From Buttiauxella gaviniae ATCC 51604 (GTDB lineage Bacteria; Pseudomonadota; Gammaproteobacteria; Enterobacterales; Enterobacteriaceae), in the NCBI RefSeq assembly GCF_001654835.1, contig NZ_LXEP01000029.1, positions 62,001 to 126,000 of the forward strand: a DNA stretch of 64,000 nt. The letters run 5' to 3'. A program made the translations under genes and the position numbers. Positions 1-9,164 of the stretch are shown here, one piece after another (position 1 is the first letter of the stretch; every line of letters begins with the position of its first letter). The notes beneath the pieces were generated by a model. It made no database searches. It saw only the letters and a program-made list of their open reading frames with translations, and was not told where the DNA came from.

Positions 1-716
1 GCGGAACAATAACCGGATTCTTACACCTTCCAAAAGAAGGGCAGGGGCCATTCCCGACTGTGTTAATTTGCGGTGGCCTTGACGCTTTGCAAAGCGATTA
101 TTACAACTTGTTTGATAAATATTTTGCACCTGAAGGTATGGCGATGTTGACCATCGATATGCCATCGGTTGGCTTCTCTTCAAAATGGAAACTGACTCAG
201 GATTCCAGTCTTTTACACCAGCACGTTCTGAAGGCGTTGCCGAATATTCCGTGGGTCGATCACACTCGTGTAGCGGCGTTTGGTTTCCGTTTCGGCGCGA
301 ACGTCGCAGTGCGCTTAGGCTATATCGAAGCACCACGTTTGAAAGCTGTGGCATGCCTTGGGCCTGTTGTTCATAGCTTACTGAGCGATGCATCACGTCA
401 GGCACAGGTACCGGAGATGTATATTGATGTACTAGCGAGTCGCCTTGGGATGAATGATGCATCAGATAGCGCCTTGCGTGTGGAGTTGAATCGCTATTCA
501 TTAAAAACTCAGGGACTGCTAGGGCGCCATTGCCCAACGCCAATGTTATCTGGTTATTGGGCAAACGATCCGTTCAGCCCGGAAGAAGACTCTCGTTTAA
601 TCACTTCGTCATCTGCGGATGGTAAGTTGCTAGCGATCCCGTTTAACCCGGTGTATCGCAACTTTGACAAAGCGCTGAAAGAAATTACCGGATGGATCAA
701 GCAGAGATTACGTTAA
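1..716 (+). CDS. frsA: FrsA esterase-like protein, C-terminal part
   Basis: The reading frame is open from the window edge, so only the C-terminal portion of about 238 residues is present. It matches FrsA (YafA), an alpha/beta-hydrolase-fold protein known to bind enzyme IIA-Glc and to shift cells between fermentation and respiration. The visible part holds the nucleophile-elbow region around FGFRFGAN, which lacks the canonical GxSxG serine, as in E. coli FrsA, so classical serine-hydrolase catalysis is doubtful. It ends at TAA 714-716. The GTG at position 60 is an internal codon, not the start. crl follows 57 bases later, as in E. coli. Confidence 0.93.
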   Translation, partial: GTITGFLHLPKEGQGPFPTVLICGGLDALQSDYYNLFDKYFAPEGMAMLTIDMPSVGFSSKWKLTQDSSLLHQHVLKALPNIPWVDHTRVAAFGFRFGANVAVRLGYIEAPRLKAVACLGPVVHSLLSDASRQAQVPEMYIDVLASRLGMNDASDSALRVELNRYSLKTQGLLGRHCPTPMLSGYWANDPFSPEEDSRLITSSSADGKLLAIPFNPVYRNFDKALKEITGWIKQRLR

Positions 717-773
717 TGATTTGCTAAATTTCATTGGTTTGGTAAAACAGTTGCTTCACAACAGGAGATCGCA

Positions 774-1175
774 ATGACGTTACCGAGTGGACACCCGAAA
801 AGTAGATTGATTAAAAAATTCGCCTCGCTTGGCCCATATATCCGGGAAGAGCAATGTGAAGATAACCGTTTCTTCTTCGATTGCCTGGCTGTGTGCGTTA
901 ATGTGAAGCCTGCACCAGAAAAACGTGAATTCTGGGGCTGGTGGATGGAACTGGAAGCGCAGGAAAAGCAATTTACCTATACATACCATTTTGGTCTGTT
1001 CGACAAAGATGGTAAGTGGACTGCAACAGCAGCAAAAGACAAAGAAGTAGATGAAAGACTTGAGCAAACACTGCGTGGTTTCCATGAGCGTCTGCGCGAG
1101 TTATTAAGCACTCTGGGTCTGGATTTGGTGCCCGCAGAAAACTTTGCAGAAAAACCAGTAAAGCTTTCGGCCTGA
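774..1175 (+). CDS. crl: Sigma factor-binding protein Crl
   Basis: This 133-residue cytoplasmic protein has the length and sequence of Crl. Crl binds sigma S (RpoS) and helps it assemble with core RNA polymerase, raising expression of stationary-phase and curli genes. The Trp-rich stretch [12 protein letters not shown] typical of the family is present near residues 50-61. An AGGAG ribosome binding site lies 7 bases before ATG 774. The gene sits between frsA and phoE as in E. coli, and a hairpin shared with convergent phoE follows. iraP and dgcC in the same window belong to the same RpoS circuit. Confidence 0.95.
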   Translation: MTLPSGHPKSRLIKKFASLGPYIREEQCEDNRFFFDCLAVCVNVKPAPEKREFWGWWMELEAQEKQFTYTYHFGLFDKDGKWTATAAKDKEVDERLEQTLRGFHERLRELLSTLGLDLVPAENFAEKPVKLSA

Positions 1176-1180
1176 AATAA

Positions 1181-1217
1181 AAAACCCCCACCCATGATGG
1201 ATGGGGGTTTTCTTTTT
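1181..1217. terminator. Bidirectional terminator between crl and phoE
   Basis: An A-rich arm AAAACCCCCA pairs with TGGGGGTTTT around a short CAT-rich centre, and T runs follow on the plus strand. It sits between convergent crl and phoE and can serve both. Confidence 0.85.
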
Positions 1218-1221
1218 CTAT

Positions 1222-2322
1222 TTAGAATTGATAAACAATACCGATGGCAACAACATCATCACTATTCAAATTTAATGCATTGTCATCACTGAGTTGGTTA
1301 ATTTTGTAATCAACATAAGTAGACATGTTTTTGTTAAAGTAATAAGTAGCCGCGACATCGATATATTTCACCAGATCGGCATCGCCGACCCCTTCAATAT
1401 CCTTGGCTTTTGACTGGACATAACCCAGTGATGGGCGAAGACCAAAGTCAAATTGATACTGTGCAATAACCTCGAATGCCTGGTTTTTATTCGCAAAGCC
1501 GTTAATGCTACTATTTATTCCATTAATTGATGCTGTACCAGAAATTGGCGTCATATTACGTGTCTCGGCATACATTGCAGCCAGATACACTTTATTCGCG
1601 TCATATTTAACGCCGGTAGTCCAGGCTTCGGCATTGTCACCCTTGCCGTAAGCCTGGTTTTTCTGTGCCAAAGTACGGTTGGAGTTGGCGTAACCAGCAC
1701 CAACTGTCAGGCCAGTATCACCAATGTCATAAGATAGTGAAGTACCAAAACCGTCACCGTTTTGTTTACTGGTTGCACGGCCATCGTTCTCGTTTTTCCC
1801 TTGATATTGCAGGGAAAGTTTCAGGCCATCAACCAGACCAAAGAAGGTGTTATTGCGGTAGGTCGCAACACCATTAGCACGGCCAGTCATAAAGTTATCG
1901 GTTTTGGTGTAAGAATCATCACCAAACTCTGGCATCATATCGGTGTAGGAAGCGATGTTGTACAACACGCCGTAGTTACGACCATAATCAAATGAACCAA
2001 TATCACCCGCTTTTAAACCAGCAAATGCCAGGCGAGTTTTGGTTGTATTAACATCACCTTCGGCTTTGTTAGCGGCAACTTGATATTCCCACTGCCCGAA
2101 ACCAGTTAGTTGGTCGTTAATTTGAGTCTGGCCTTTAAACCCCAAACGGACATAAGATTGATCACCATCTACAGCATTATTATCACTTAAATAGTGTTCT
2201 GCTTTTACTTTTCCGTAAAGGTCGAGTTTATTGCCATCTTTATTATAAATTTCCGCTGCCTGCGAAGAAGTTGATGACGCCAGAAAACCCAATACCATTA
2301 ATGCCAGTGTGCTTTTTTTCAT
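1222..2322 (-). CDS. phoE: Outer membrane phosphoporin PhoE (altered constriction loop)
   Basis: This 366-residue trimeric porin has a 22-residue signal peptide and mature start AEIYNKDG. It carries the porin loop-3 region and a C-terminal YQF for barrel assembly. It is closest to E. coli PhoE, the phosphate-starvation porin for anions, judged by sequence from memory and by position between crl and proB. Two differences stand out. The lysine that gives PhoE anion preference (mature position 125) is glycine here, codon 1882-1884. The loop-3 motif PEFGGD reads PEFGDD. Both changes make the pore more like OmpC/OmpF, so selectivity may differ. A Pho box lies 85 bases upstream of the start. Confidence 0.9.
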   Translation of the reverse strand: MKKSTLALMVLGFLASSTSSQAAEIYNKDGNKLDLYGKVKAEHYLSDNNAVDGDQSYVRLGFKGQTQINDQLTGFGQWEYQVAANKAEGDVNTTKTRLAFAGLKAGDIGSFDYGRNYGVLYNIASYTDMMPEFGDDSYTKTDNFMTGRANGVATYRNNTFFGLVDGLKLSLQYQGKNENDGRATSKQNGDGFGTSLSYDIGDTGLTVGAGYANSNRTLAQKNQAYGKGDNAEAWTTGVKYDANKVYLAAMYAETRNMTPISGTASINGINSSINGFANKNQAFEVIAQYQFDFGLRPSLGYVQSKAKDIEGVGDADLVKYIDVAATYYFNKNMSTYVDYKINQLSDDNALNLNSDDVVAIGIVYQF

Positions 2323-2406
2323 TTTCTCATCCCAATGATGTATGCGCGCTAAAATTTAATCGGGAAATATCCCGTTAAAAAACGCAGAGAGTTTTATCGC
2401 CTTGAG

Positions 2407-2424
2407 ATGAAAGTTTTATGACAT
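2407..2424 (-). promoter_or_regulatory. Pho box upstream of phoE
   Basis: On the minus strand this reads ATGTCATAAAACTTTCAT, close to the PhoB consensus CTGTCATAAAACTGTCAC. It lies about 85 bases before the phoE start, with GATAAA as a possible -10 about 10 bases downstream. This is the expected place for PhoB to replace a -35 element. Confidence 0.82.
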
Positions 2425-2461
2425 GGTAAGAGAAAGTTTAAATAAACGTAATAATTTATAT

Positions 2462-2479
2462 TTGTCATGAAATTGTCAA
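2462..2479 (+). promoter_or_regulatory. Second Pho box in opposite orientation, between phoE and proB
   Basis: The plus strand reads TTGTCATGAAATTGTCAA, with both TGTCA repeats of a Pho box correctly spaced. It faces proB and lies 38 bases further from phoE than the first box. From memory, E. coli phoE also has an upstream reversed Pho-box element that boosts expression. It could serve that role or act on proB; its function here is inferred. Confidence 0.6.
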
Positions 2480-2617
2480 AATTTGCCGTTAGGATTATCG
2501 ATCGTTTACGCGAAGTTAACCGTTTTCCGTGCTGGGGCAGTTGGCATTCACCACGACTCCTGTTACAACGTCATTTGGCATTTTAAATTTCCAATTTCGC
2601 TAACACGGCAGAGAATC

Positions 2618-3721
2618 ATGAGTGACAGCCAGACGCTGGTGGTAAAACTAGGCACGAGCGTATTAACCGGTGGCTCACGCCGCCTGAATCGGGCTCATAT
2701 TGTTGAGCTGGTGCGCCAATGTGCACAACTTCATGCCTCCGGGCACCGTATCGTTATTGTGACGTCTGGGGCGATTGCCGCAGGACGTGAGCATTTGGGC
2801 TACCCCGAGCTCCCCGCAACTATTGCGTCGAAACAATTACTGGCCGCCGTAGGGCAAAGCAGGTTGATCCAACTCTGGGAACAGCTATTTTCTATCTATG
2901 GCATTCATGTTGGGCAGATGCTGCTCACGCGGGCCGATATGGAAGATCGCGAACGTTTCCTGAATGCACGCGATACCCTGCGAGCGCTGCTGGACAACAA
3001 TATTGTACCTATAATCAATGAAAACGATGCTGTTGCGACGGCAGAAATCAAAGTCGGCGATAACGATAACCTTTCTGCGCTGGCCGCTATTCTTGCGGGG
3101 GCCGATAAGCTGCTCCTGCTGACAGATCAACAAGGGTTATTTACTGCTGACCCACGTAATAATCCAGCCGCTGAATTAATTAAAGAAGTCCATGGCATTG
3201 ATGATGCGCTGCGCGCCATCGCCGGTGATAGTGTTTCCGGGCTTGGGACCGGCGGTATGGGCACTAAATTACAAGCTGCGGATGTTGCCTGCCGCGCTGG
3301 CATAGATGTTGTGATTGCAGCAGGAAGCAAACCTGGCGTTATTGGTGATGTGATGGCGGGGACTCCTGTCGGAACACGTTTCCATGCGCAGCAGTCCCCA
3401 TTAGAAAATCGTAAGCGCTGGATATTTGGTGCACCACCAGCCGGTGAAATTACGGTTGATGATGGCGCGCTGGCCGCGATTCTTGAACGAGGTAGTTCTT
3501 TACTGCCGAAGGGGATCAAAAATGTAACAGGCAACTTCTCTCGTGGAGAAGTAATTCGCATTCGTAGCCTCGAAGGGCGTGATATTGCCCATGGGGTTTG
3601 CCGCTATAACAGCGATGCTTTACGGCGTATTGCGGGCCATCACTCTCAAAAGATCGGTGAAATCCTTGGCTACGAATATGGCCCAGTGGCGGTTCATCGT
3701 GATGATATGATTGTTAATTAA
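2618..3721 (+). CDS. proB: Glutamate 5-kinase
   Basis: ProB phosphorylates glutamate to gamma-glutamyl phosphate, the first and proline-inhibited step of proline synthesis. From ATG 2618 ([14 protein letters not shown]) it is 367 residues, exactly the E. coli length. The longer upstream frame to 2483 has no homologue support and runs through the regulatory region. An N-terminal amino-acid-kinase domain with the [12 protein letters not shown] nucleotide loop is followed by a C-terminal PUA domain from about residue 275. proA starts 10 bases downstream, so the two form the usual operon. Confidence 0.96.
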   Translation: MSDSQTLVVKLGTSVLTGGSRRLNRAHIVELVRQCAQLHASGHRIVIVTSGAIAAGREHLGYPELPATIASKQLLAAVGQSRLIQLWEQLFSIYGIHVGQMLLTRADMEDRERFLNARDTLRALLDNNIVPIINENDAVATAEIKVGDNDNLSALAAILAGADKLLLLTDQQGLFTADPRNNPAAELIKEVHGIDDALRAIAGDSVSGLGTGGMGTKLQAADVACRAGIDVVIAAGSKPGVIGDVMAGTPVGTRFHAQQSPLENRKRWIFGAPPAGEITVDDGALAAILERGSSLLPKGIKNVTGNFSRGEVIRIRSLEGRDIAHGVCRYNSDALRRIAGHHSQKIGEILGYEYGPVAVHRDDMIVN

Positions 3722-3731
3722 GGAGCAGGCA

Positions 3732-4985
3732 ATGCTGGAACAAATGGGCAAAGTCGCTAAAGCGGCTTCTTATCAGATGGCCCTGCTCTCCAGTCGCGAA
3801 AAAAATCGTGCGCTGGAACGAATTGCAGATTATCTGGAAGAACAGGCTGAAGGTATTTTAACGGCCAATGAGCAGGATTTAGCTGAAGCAAAAGCCAATG
3901 GTTTGAGCGAAGCAATGCTCGATCGCCTACAACTAACACCTTCACGTCTGAAAAGCATCGCAGATGATGTTCGCCAGGTTTGCAATCTGGCCGATCCTGT
4001 TGGTCAGGTGATTGATGGGGGCTTGCTGGATAGTGGCCTGCGTCTCGAACGTCGCCGTGTTCCATTAGGTGTCGTAGGGGTAATTTATGAGGCCCGTCCT
4101 AACGTAACGGTTGATGTAGCCTCATTATGTCTAAAAACAGGTAATGCAGCGATTCTACGTGGTGGTAAAGAAACATGGCGTACAAACGCCGCGACGGTAA
4201 AAGTTATTCAGCAAGCTCTCATGGAGTGCGGTTTACCTGCGGCGGCAGTTCAGGCAATTGAAAGCCCGGATCGTGCCTTAGTGAACGAGTTACTGCGTAT
4301 GGATCGCTACGTAGACATGTTAATTCCGCGCGGTGGTGCTGGTTTACATAAACTTTGCCGTGAGCAATCCACCATTCCGGTGATAACGGGTGGTATCGGT
4401 GTTTGTCATATTTTTGTCGATGAAAGTGCGGAGTTTTCTCCCGCGTTGAAAATCATCGTAAACGCGAAAACACAACGCCCAAGTACCTGTAACACAGTGG
4501 AAACTTTGCTGGTGCATCAGGAAATTGCCGAAACCTTCCTTCCGGCTTTAAGTAAGCAAATGGCAGAATCTGGCGTTACGTTACATGCGGATGAAAAATC
4601 GTTGCTGCTTTTGCAAAACGGCCCGGCAGAAGTGCTGCTAGTGAAAGCAGAAGATTACGACGATGAATGGTTGTCACTCCATCTGAATGTGAAAGTTGTT
4701 GCTGATATCGATGACGCTATCGATCACATTCGGCAGCATGGCACACAGCATTCAGATGCAATTCTGACGCGTACGTTAAGCCATGCGAATCGCTTTGTGA
4801 ATGAAGTCGATTCTTCAGCTGTTTACGTGAATGCTTCAACGCGTTTCACCGACGGCGCCCAGTTTGGTTTAGGTGCTGAAGTGGCTGTAAGTACGCAAAA
4901 ACTTCACGCCCGTGGTCCAATGGGTCTTGAAGCACTAACCACCTATAAATGGATCGGATTCGGCGACGATACCATTCGTGAATAA
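3732..4985 (+). CDS. proA: Gamma-glutamyl phosphate reductase
   Basis: ProA reduces gamma-glutamyl phosphate with NADPH to glutamate semialdehyde, the second step of proline synthesis. It works with ProB because the intermediate is labile. It is 417 residues from ATG 3732, which has an AGGAG site at 3721-3725, and matches the E. coli length. The aldehyde-dehydrogenase-like catalytic region [14 protein letters not shown] carries the active cysteine. In E. coli tRNA gene thrW follows directly; here a hairpin and AT-rich DNA follow instead. Confidence 0.96.
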   Translation: MLEQMGKVAKAASYQMALLSSREKNRALERIADYLEEQAEGILTANEQDLAEAKANGLSEAMLDRLQLTPSRLKSIADDVRQVCNLADPVGQVIDGGLLDSGLRLERRRVPLGVVGVIYEARPNVTVDVASLCLKTGNAAILRGGKETWRTNAATVKVIQQALMECGLPAAAVQAIESPDRALVNELLRMDRYVDMLIPRGGAGLHKLCREQSTIPVITGGIGVCHIFVDESAEFSPALKIIVNAKTQRPSTCNTVETLLVHQEIAETFLPALSKQMAESGVTLHADEKSLLLLQNGPAEVLLVKAEDYDDEWLSLHLNVKVVADIDDAIDHIRQHGTQHSDAILTRTLSHANRFVNEVDSSAVYVNASTRFTDGAQFGLGAEVAVSTQKLHARGPMGLEALTTYKWIGFGDDTIRE

Positions 4986-4992
4986 TTGATAT

Positions 4993-5044
4993 AAAGGTGA
5001 TACATATATATGGAAGCTATAAGTTTATATGTGTTACCTTTTTA
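4993..5044 (+). terminator. Likely proBA terminator
   Basis: AAAGGT pairs with ACCTTT and ACATATA with TATATGT across a 3x3 internal loop, and a T-rich tail follows. It lies 8 bases after the proA stop. Confidence 0.6.
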
Positions 5045-5079
5045 TTTACCATAATTCTGAATTTTAATGTGGTTTATTA

Positions 5080-5128
5080 AAAGAGAATATACATATAATT
5101 ATTACTTAATTGCATGTATATTCTCTTT
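5080..5128. repeat. Perfect 15-bp inverted repeat
   Basis: AAAGAGAATATACAT (5080-5094) and ATGTATATTCTCTTT (5114-5128) are exact reverse complements around a 19-base AT-rich spacer. It may be a second terminator or a protein-binding palindrome. No gene is inside it. Confidence 0.75.
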
Positions 5129-5300
5129 ATTATTCACGTGTTGAATTATATTTCATTCTTGAGTGAACCTTTATTTGTTATTTATTATTTGTATGTGTTT
5201 TTCTTTTTATGAATGTTATTGATATTTGAAACATTTTCTTTAGAGTGCTAAATGATACTTTTTGGCATAAGTCTGTTTTCATACTTACTAAAGAAATTAA

Positions 5301-5329
5301 TTGAACGATTTGCTATCGGTACATAATAA
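5301..5329 (+). promoter_or_regulatory. Predicted promoter of the autotransporter gene
   Basis: TTGAAC (5301-5306) and TAATAA (5324-5329) are separated by 17 bases. The predicted start near 5336 gives a leader of about 100 bases before ATG 5437. Confidence 0.5.
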
Positions 5330-5335
5330 TCTTCG

Positions 5336-5363
5336 CCACTAATGACGTTACATGTATTAGTGG
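5336..5363. promoter_or_regulatory. Inverted repeat at the predicted autotransporter transcript start
   Basis: CCACTAAT (5336-5343) and ATTAGTGG (5356-5363) pair perfectly around 12 bases. It begins where transcription should start, so it could be an operator or a 5' mRNA-stabilising hairpin. Confidence 0.5.
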
Positions 5364-5436
5364 TTACCGCTTACTACTTACTGCATTGACTATTGATGGA
5401 CCAACATAAGATCTAGTCCCTGAGGAGGGATGATAA

Positions 5437-8376
5437 ATGCACTCTTGGAAAAAGAAACTCGTTGTATCACAACTTGCATTAGCCTGCACTTTGGCAATTG
5501 CTTCTCAGGCTCATGCTGCAAGTAATGATATCTCAGGTACGACATACAATACTTTCGTTCACTATAATGATTCTACTTTCGCTGATGGTGTTTACTATAA
5601 GGGATATGCGGGCTGGAATAACTATGGTACTGACAGTGTTTACAATGGTGATATTTACCCAGTAATCAATAAATCTACCGTAAATGGTGTTATTTCCACG
5701 TATTACCTTGATGATGGTATTTCCACTAACACCAATAACAATAGTTTAACAATCGCAAATAGTACCATTCACGGTATGATAACTTCCGATTGTATGACCA
5801 GCGAATGTGTTGACGACCGCACTACTGGTTATGTCTACGATCGCTTGGCGCTGACCGTTGATAATTCAACGATTGATGACAACTACGAACACTATACCTA
5901 TAACGGTACGTATAATGATGCAGCAGATTCACATGTTGTAGATGTATACAATATGGGTACAGCCATCTCTCTAGATCAGGAAGTTGATCTGAACATTAAA
6001 AATAACTCACACGTTGCGGGTATTACGCTGACTCAGGGTTATGAGTGGGAAGATATTGACGACAACACTGTTAGCACTGGCGTAAATAGCGGTGAAGTGT
6101 TCAATAACACCATTAGTGTAACCGATTCTACCGTGACTTCAGGTTCATGGACAGATGAAGGTACATCTGGCTGGTTTGGTAATACCGGTAATGCAAGTGA
6201 TTATAGCAACACTGCTACTCCTGATGATATTGCGATCTCTGCAATTGCCAGCCCGTACGCTGACAATGCCATGCAGACAACAGTTAACCTCAGCAATTCC
6301 ACGCTGATGGGTGATGTTCTCTTCTCAAGTAACTTTGATGAGAACTTCTTCCCAAATGGTGCTGATTCTTATCGCGATACAGATGCTAGTGTTGATACTA
6401 ACGGCTGGGATGGTACCGACCGTATGGATGTTACCCTGAATAATGGTAGCAAATGGGTCGGCGCAGCAATGTCCGTACATCAGGTGGATACTGATGGCGA
6501 TGGTGTTTATGACACTTACGCATCAGGTACCGATGCAACTGCAACATTAATCGATATTGCAGCTAACAGCTTGTGGCCATCATCAACTTTCGGTATCGAT
6601 AATACTGATACTTCATATGATGAGAGTCATGTTGTTGGTAATGACGTTTATCAAAGCGGTCTATTCAACGTAACACTGAATGGCGGTTCAGAATGGGATA
6701 CTACCAAAGCGTCTTTGATTGATACATTAAGTATTAACAGTGGTTCCTTGGTAAACGTGGTTGATTCAACGCTCGTTTCTGACTCTATTGCTTTGACTGG
6801 TGGTTCATCTCTGAGTATTGGTGAAGATGGTCATGTTGCAACAGATTCTCTGACTATCGACAATAGTACAGTATCTCTCGCTAGTGATGTGTCTGCAGGT
6901 TGGACTGCGGCTGACGCTGCTTTGTATGCAAACACAATCACTGTGACCAACAATGGTCTGTTTGATGTGAAAACTGATCAGTCTAATGTTAGTTCGTTCC
7001 GTACTGATGTATTGAACGTAACCAGCACAACTGATACTGCAGGCAATATCCATGCAGGTACGTTCGACATTCACAGTAACCGTTATGTGCTTGATGCTGA
7101 TTTGAGCAATGATCGCACCAACGATACTTCTAAGTCTAACTACGGTTACGGTGTTATCGCTATGAATTCTGATGGTCACCTGACCATTAATGGTAATGGC
7201 GATGCTTATGACACAAATCAGACAGAAGCAGGTCAAAACGAAGTTGATAATGCAGGCGACGGTGTAGCAGCGGCTACCGGTAACTATAAAGTGCGTATCG
7301 ACAACGCCACTGGTACCGGTTCTGTTGCTGACTATAAAGGTAATGAGCTGGTCTATGTTAACGACAAGAACAGCACTGCAACCTTCTCTGCTGCTAATAA
7401 AGCCGACTTGGGTGCCTACACCTATGAAGCTGAGCAAAAAGGCAATACTGTTGTTCTGAAGCAGGAGCGCTTGACTGATTACGCAAATATGGCGTTAAGT
7501 ATTCCTTCTGCAAATACCAATATCTGGAACTTAGAGCAAGATGCGCTGGCAACTCGCCTGGCAAATGGCCGTCATACCGAAGGTGATACTGGTGGCGCAT
7601 GGGTCACATACATTGGCGGTGGCTTCTCAGGCGATACTGGCACACTGACCTACGATCAAGATGTAAATGGCATCATGGTTGGTCTGGATAAGCAGATCGA
7701 CGGCAACTCTGCTAAATGGACTGTCGGTGCTGCAGCAGGCTTTGCAAAAGGCGATATCAGTGACAATAGTGGTCAAGTTGATCAAGATAGTCAGTCTGCC
7801 CGCATTTACTCTTCAGCTCGCTTCCAGAATAATATCTTCCTGGATTCAACTCTGAGCTATAGCCATTACAGCAATGACCTGACTGCAACCATGAGCAATG
7901 GCGCTGCGGTGAGTGGTGATGCTTCTTCCGATGCCTGGGGCTTTGGCATGAAACTGGGTTACGACATGCAACTCAGCAAGGAAGGTTACCTGACTCCTTA
8001 TGCTTCTATTTCTGGTCTGTTCCAGGATGGCGACAACTACCAGCTTAGCAATGATATGAAAGTGGGTAGTCAGTCATATGACAGCATGCGTTATGAGTTG
8101 GGTATGGATGCGGGATACACCTTCGACTACGGTGATCAAGCTCTGACGCCTTACTTCAAACTGGCGTATGTCTATGACGATTCTAACGGCAATAGCGCTG
8201 ATGTGAATGGTGATGATATTGACAATGGAGTGGAAGGTTCTGCGGTACGCGTAGGGCTAGGTACTCAGTTCAGCTTCACTAAAAACTTCGCAGCTTATGC
8301 TGACACTAACTACCTTGGTGGTGGCGATGTGGATCAGGATTGGTCAGCGAATGTTGGCGTTAAATACACCTGGTAA
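5437..8376 (+). CDS. AIDA-I/EhaB-like autotransporter adhesin
   Basis: This 979-residue type Va autotransporter starts after a strong GAGGAGG site. The N-terminus MHSWKKKLVVSQLALACTLA is a signal peptide cleaved after AHA (residue 27). A Thr/Ser/Asn/Asp-rich passenger with repeated short strands of the N-S-T-I/V type fits a beta-helix. It is followed by an alpha-helical linker near residues 690-715, and a 12-strand barrel runs from about 720 to the terminal Trp979. E. coli has the EhaB/YaiT autotransporter (a pseudogene in K-12) beside yaiV-ampH, so this is probably the intact orthologue. No protease catalytic motif was seen; adhesion or biofilm function is inferred. Confidence 0.88.
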   Translation: MHSWKKKLVVSQLALACTLAIASQAHAASNDISGTTYNTFVHYNDSTFADGVYYKGYAGWNNYGTDSVYNGDIYPVINKSTVNGVISTYYLDDGISTNTNNNSLTIANSTIHGMITSDCMTSECVDDRTTGYVYDRLALTVDNSTIDDNYEHYTYNGTYNDAADSHVVDVYNMGTAISLDQEVDLNIKNNSHVAGITLTQGYEWEDIDDNTVSTGVNSGEVFNNTISVTDSTVTSGSWTDEGTSGWFGNTGNASDYSNTATPDDIAISAIASPYADNAMQTTVNLSNSTLMGDVLFSSNFDENFFPNGADSYRDTDASVDTNGWDGTDRMDVTLNNGSKWVGAAMSVHQVDTDGDGVYDTYASGTDATATLIDIAANSLWPSSTFGIDNTDTSYDESHVVGNDVYQSGLFNVTLNGGSEWDTTKASLIDTLSINSGSLVNVVDSTLVSDSIALTGGSSLSIGEDGHVATDSLTIDNSTVSLASDVSAGWTAADAALYANTITVTNNGLFDVKTDQSNVSSFRTDVLNVTSTTDTAGNIHAGTFDIHSNRYVLDADLSNDRTNDTSKSNYGYGVIAMNSDGHLTINGNGDAYDTNQTEAGQNEVDNAGDGVAAATGNYKVRIDNATGTGSVADYKGNELVYVNDKNSTATFSAANKADLGAYTYEAEQKGNTVVLKQERLTDYANMALSIPSANTNIWNLEQDALATRLANGRHTEGDTGGAWVTYIGGGFSGDTGTLTYDQDVNGIMVGLDKQIDGNSAKWTVGAAAGFAKGDISDNSGQVDQDSQSARIYSSARFQNNIFLDSTLSYSHYSNDLTATMSNGAAVSGDASSDAWGFGMKLGYDMQLSKEGYLTPYASISGLFQDGDNYQLSNDMKVGSQSYDSMRYELGMDAGYTFDYGDQALTPYFKLAYVYDDSNGNSADVNGDDIDNGVEGSAVRVGLGTQFSFTKNFAAYADTNYLGGGDVDQDWSANVGVKYTW

Positions 8377-8390
8377 TAATATAATGAGTG

Positions 8391-8420
8391 ATATGGTTCA
8401 AAGGATAATTTGAACCATAT
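8391..8420. repeat. 12-bp perfect hairpin after the autotransporter gene
   Basis: ATATGGTTCAAA (8391-8402) and TTTGAACCATAT (8409-8420) pair around a 6-base loop. No T tract follows, so it may protect the 3' end rather than terminate. Confidence 0.6.
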
Positions 8421-8445
8421 CTAATCTGAATAAATTAACAGTAAT

Positions 8446-8480
8446 AAATGCCTGTCTCGAATAGAGACAGGCATTTTCTT
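8446..8480 (+). terminator. Rho-independent terminator of the autotransporter gene
   Basis: AAATGCCTGTCTC pairs perfectly with GAGACAGGCATTT around GAATA, followed by TCTT. It lies between the autotransporter and iprA. Confidence 0.85.
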
Positions 8481-8508
8481 ATGGCTTTAAGATAAAGGAA
8501 TATCGATT

Positions 8509-9129
8509 ATGTATATGAAACCATTAACCCAGCTCGAAGCTATTCGCAGCAGGTTGGTGGAAGCGGGCAAGAAGTTCAATTTGCCAGCAGACAGTGAGTT
8601 AAGCATGTTCAATGAAAATAACGAGCAACTTATTTTATTCTTTAGTGAAGGGACGATTGTACTGCATCGAGAAATGGATGACCTATTAATGGATCTGGTG
8701 TCAGCACCAACATGTATTGGCCTGGCGAATATATTGAAGCCCTCTCAGTTTAAATACCGGGTAATTACTCAAACCGATTGTCAGGGATTTACTATTCCTA
8801 TCAGACATGCTTTTGAAATTATCGAAAAAAATAAACTTTGGCAGCCGGTTTGTCACTGGACAACCTTCCTTCTTCATAGTCTTGAGAACCGTGATGCTCG
8901 TTTCATTGGCGCAACAAAGTATTCTCAAATTCGAGCAACCTTGCTCATTATGGACTCATGGAGCCCTGAATTACGTGAGCGTACCGGTGTCATAACGTTT
9001 GTACAAAAAAGAACTAAAATATCACGCTCAGTTATTGCGGAAATTTTATCTGCTCTACGCAAAGGTAATTATATTGAGATGGATAAAGGCAAGCTTAAAA
9101 AAGTCAATCGCTTACCGACTAGCTATTAA
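8509..9129 (+). CDS. iprA: Helix-turn-helix regulator IprA (YaiV family)
   Basis: This 206-residue protein matches YaiV, named IprA in Salmonella as a regulator affecting hydrogen peroxide resistance. It has a CRP-like layout: an N-terminal cyclic-nucleotide-fold-like domain to about residue 140, then a winged-helix region around TKISRSVIAEILSALRKG. No cAMP-binding residues are evident. ATG 8509 has AAGGA nine bases upstream, and an in-frame ATG at 8515 is less well placed. The position between the autotransporter and ampH is the E. coli arrangement. Control of the adjacent autotransporter is possible but not shown by the sequence. Confidence 0.85.
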   Translation: MYMKPLTQLEAIRSRLVEAGKKFNLPADSELSMFNENNEQLILFFSEGTIVLHREMDDLLMDLVSAPTCIGLANILKPSQFKYRVITQTDCQGFTIPIRHAFEIIEKNKLWQPVCHWTTFLLHSLENRDARFIGATKYSQIRATLLIMDSWSPELRERTGVITFVQKRTKISRSVIAEILSALRKGNYIEMDKGKLKKVNRLPTSY

Positions 9130-9131
9130 AA

Positions 9132-9159
9132 AAAGCAGGTCGGTGAACCGACCTGCTTT
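9132..9159. terminator. Bidirectional terminator iprA/ampH
   Basis: AAAGCAGGTCGGT pairs with ACCGACCTGCTTT, flanked by A and T runs, between the convergent stop codons. Confidence 0.88.
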
Positions 9160-9164
9160 ACTAC

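Larger units (their letters stand above)
4986..5436. other. AT-rich intergenic region between proA and the autotransporter gene
   Basis: This 451-base stretch has no gene. It holds a hairpin just after proA (4993-5044), a perfect 15-bp inverted repeat (5080-5128), a sigma70-like promoter (5301-5329) and an 8-bp inverted repeat at the predicted transcript start (5336-5363). No thrW tRNA, att-like repeat or integrase was found. Its base composition is clearly more AT-rich than the flanking proBA genes. Confidence 0.7.

Noticed and set aside
4986-5436. tRNA gene (thrW) expected from E. coli synteny
   Set aside because: No acceptor stem, anticodon loop or GTTCGAATC-type T-loop is present.
6805-7437. 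210-residue open frame on the minus strand inside the autotransporter gene
   Set aside because: It is antisense to a clear coding region, with repetitive composition mirroring the passenger, and it has no recognisable domain.
7640-7760. Possible frameshift at the passenger-barrel junction of the autotransporter
   Set aside because: The frame is continuous through linker and barrel to the terminal Trp; alternate frames here are shadows.
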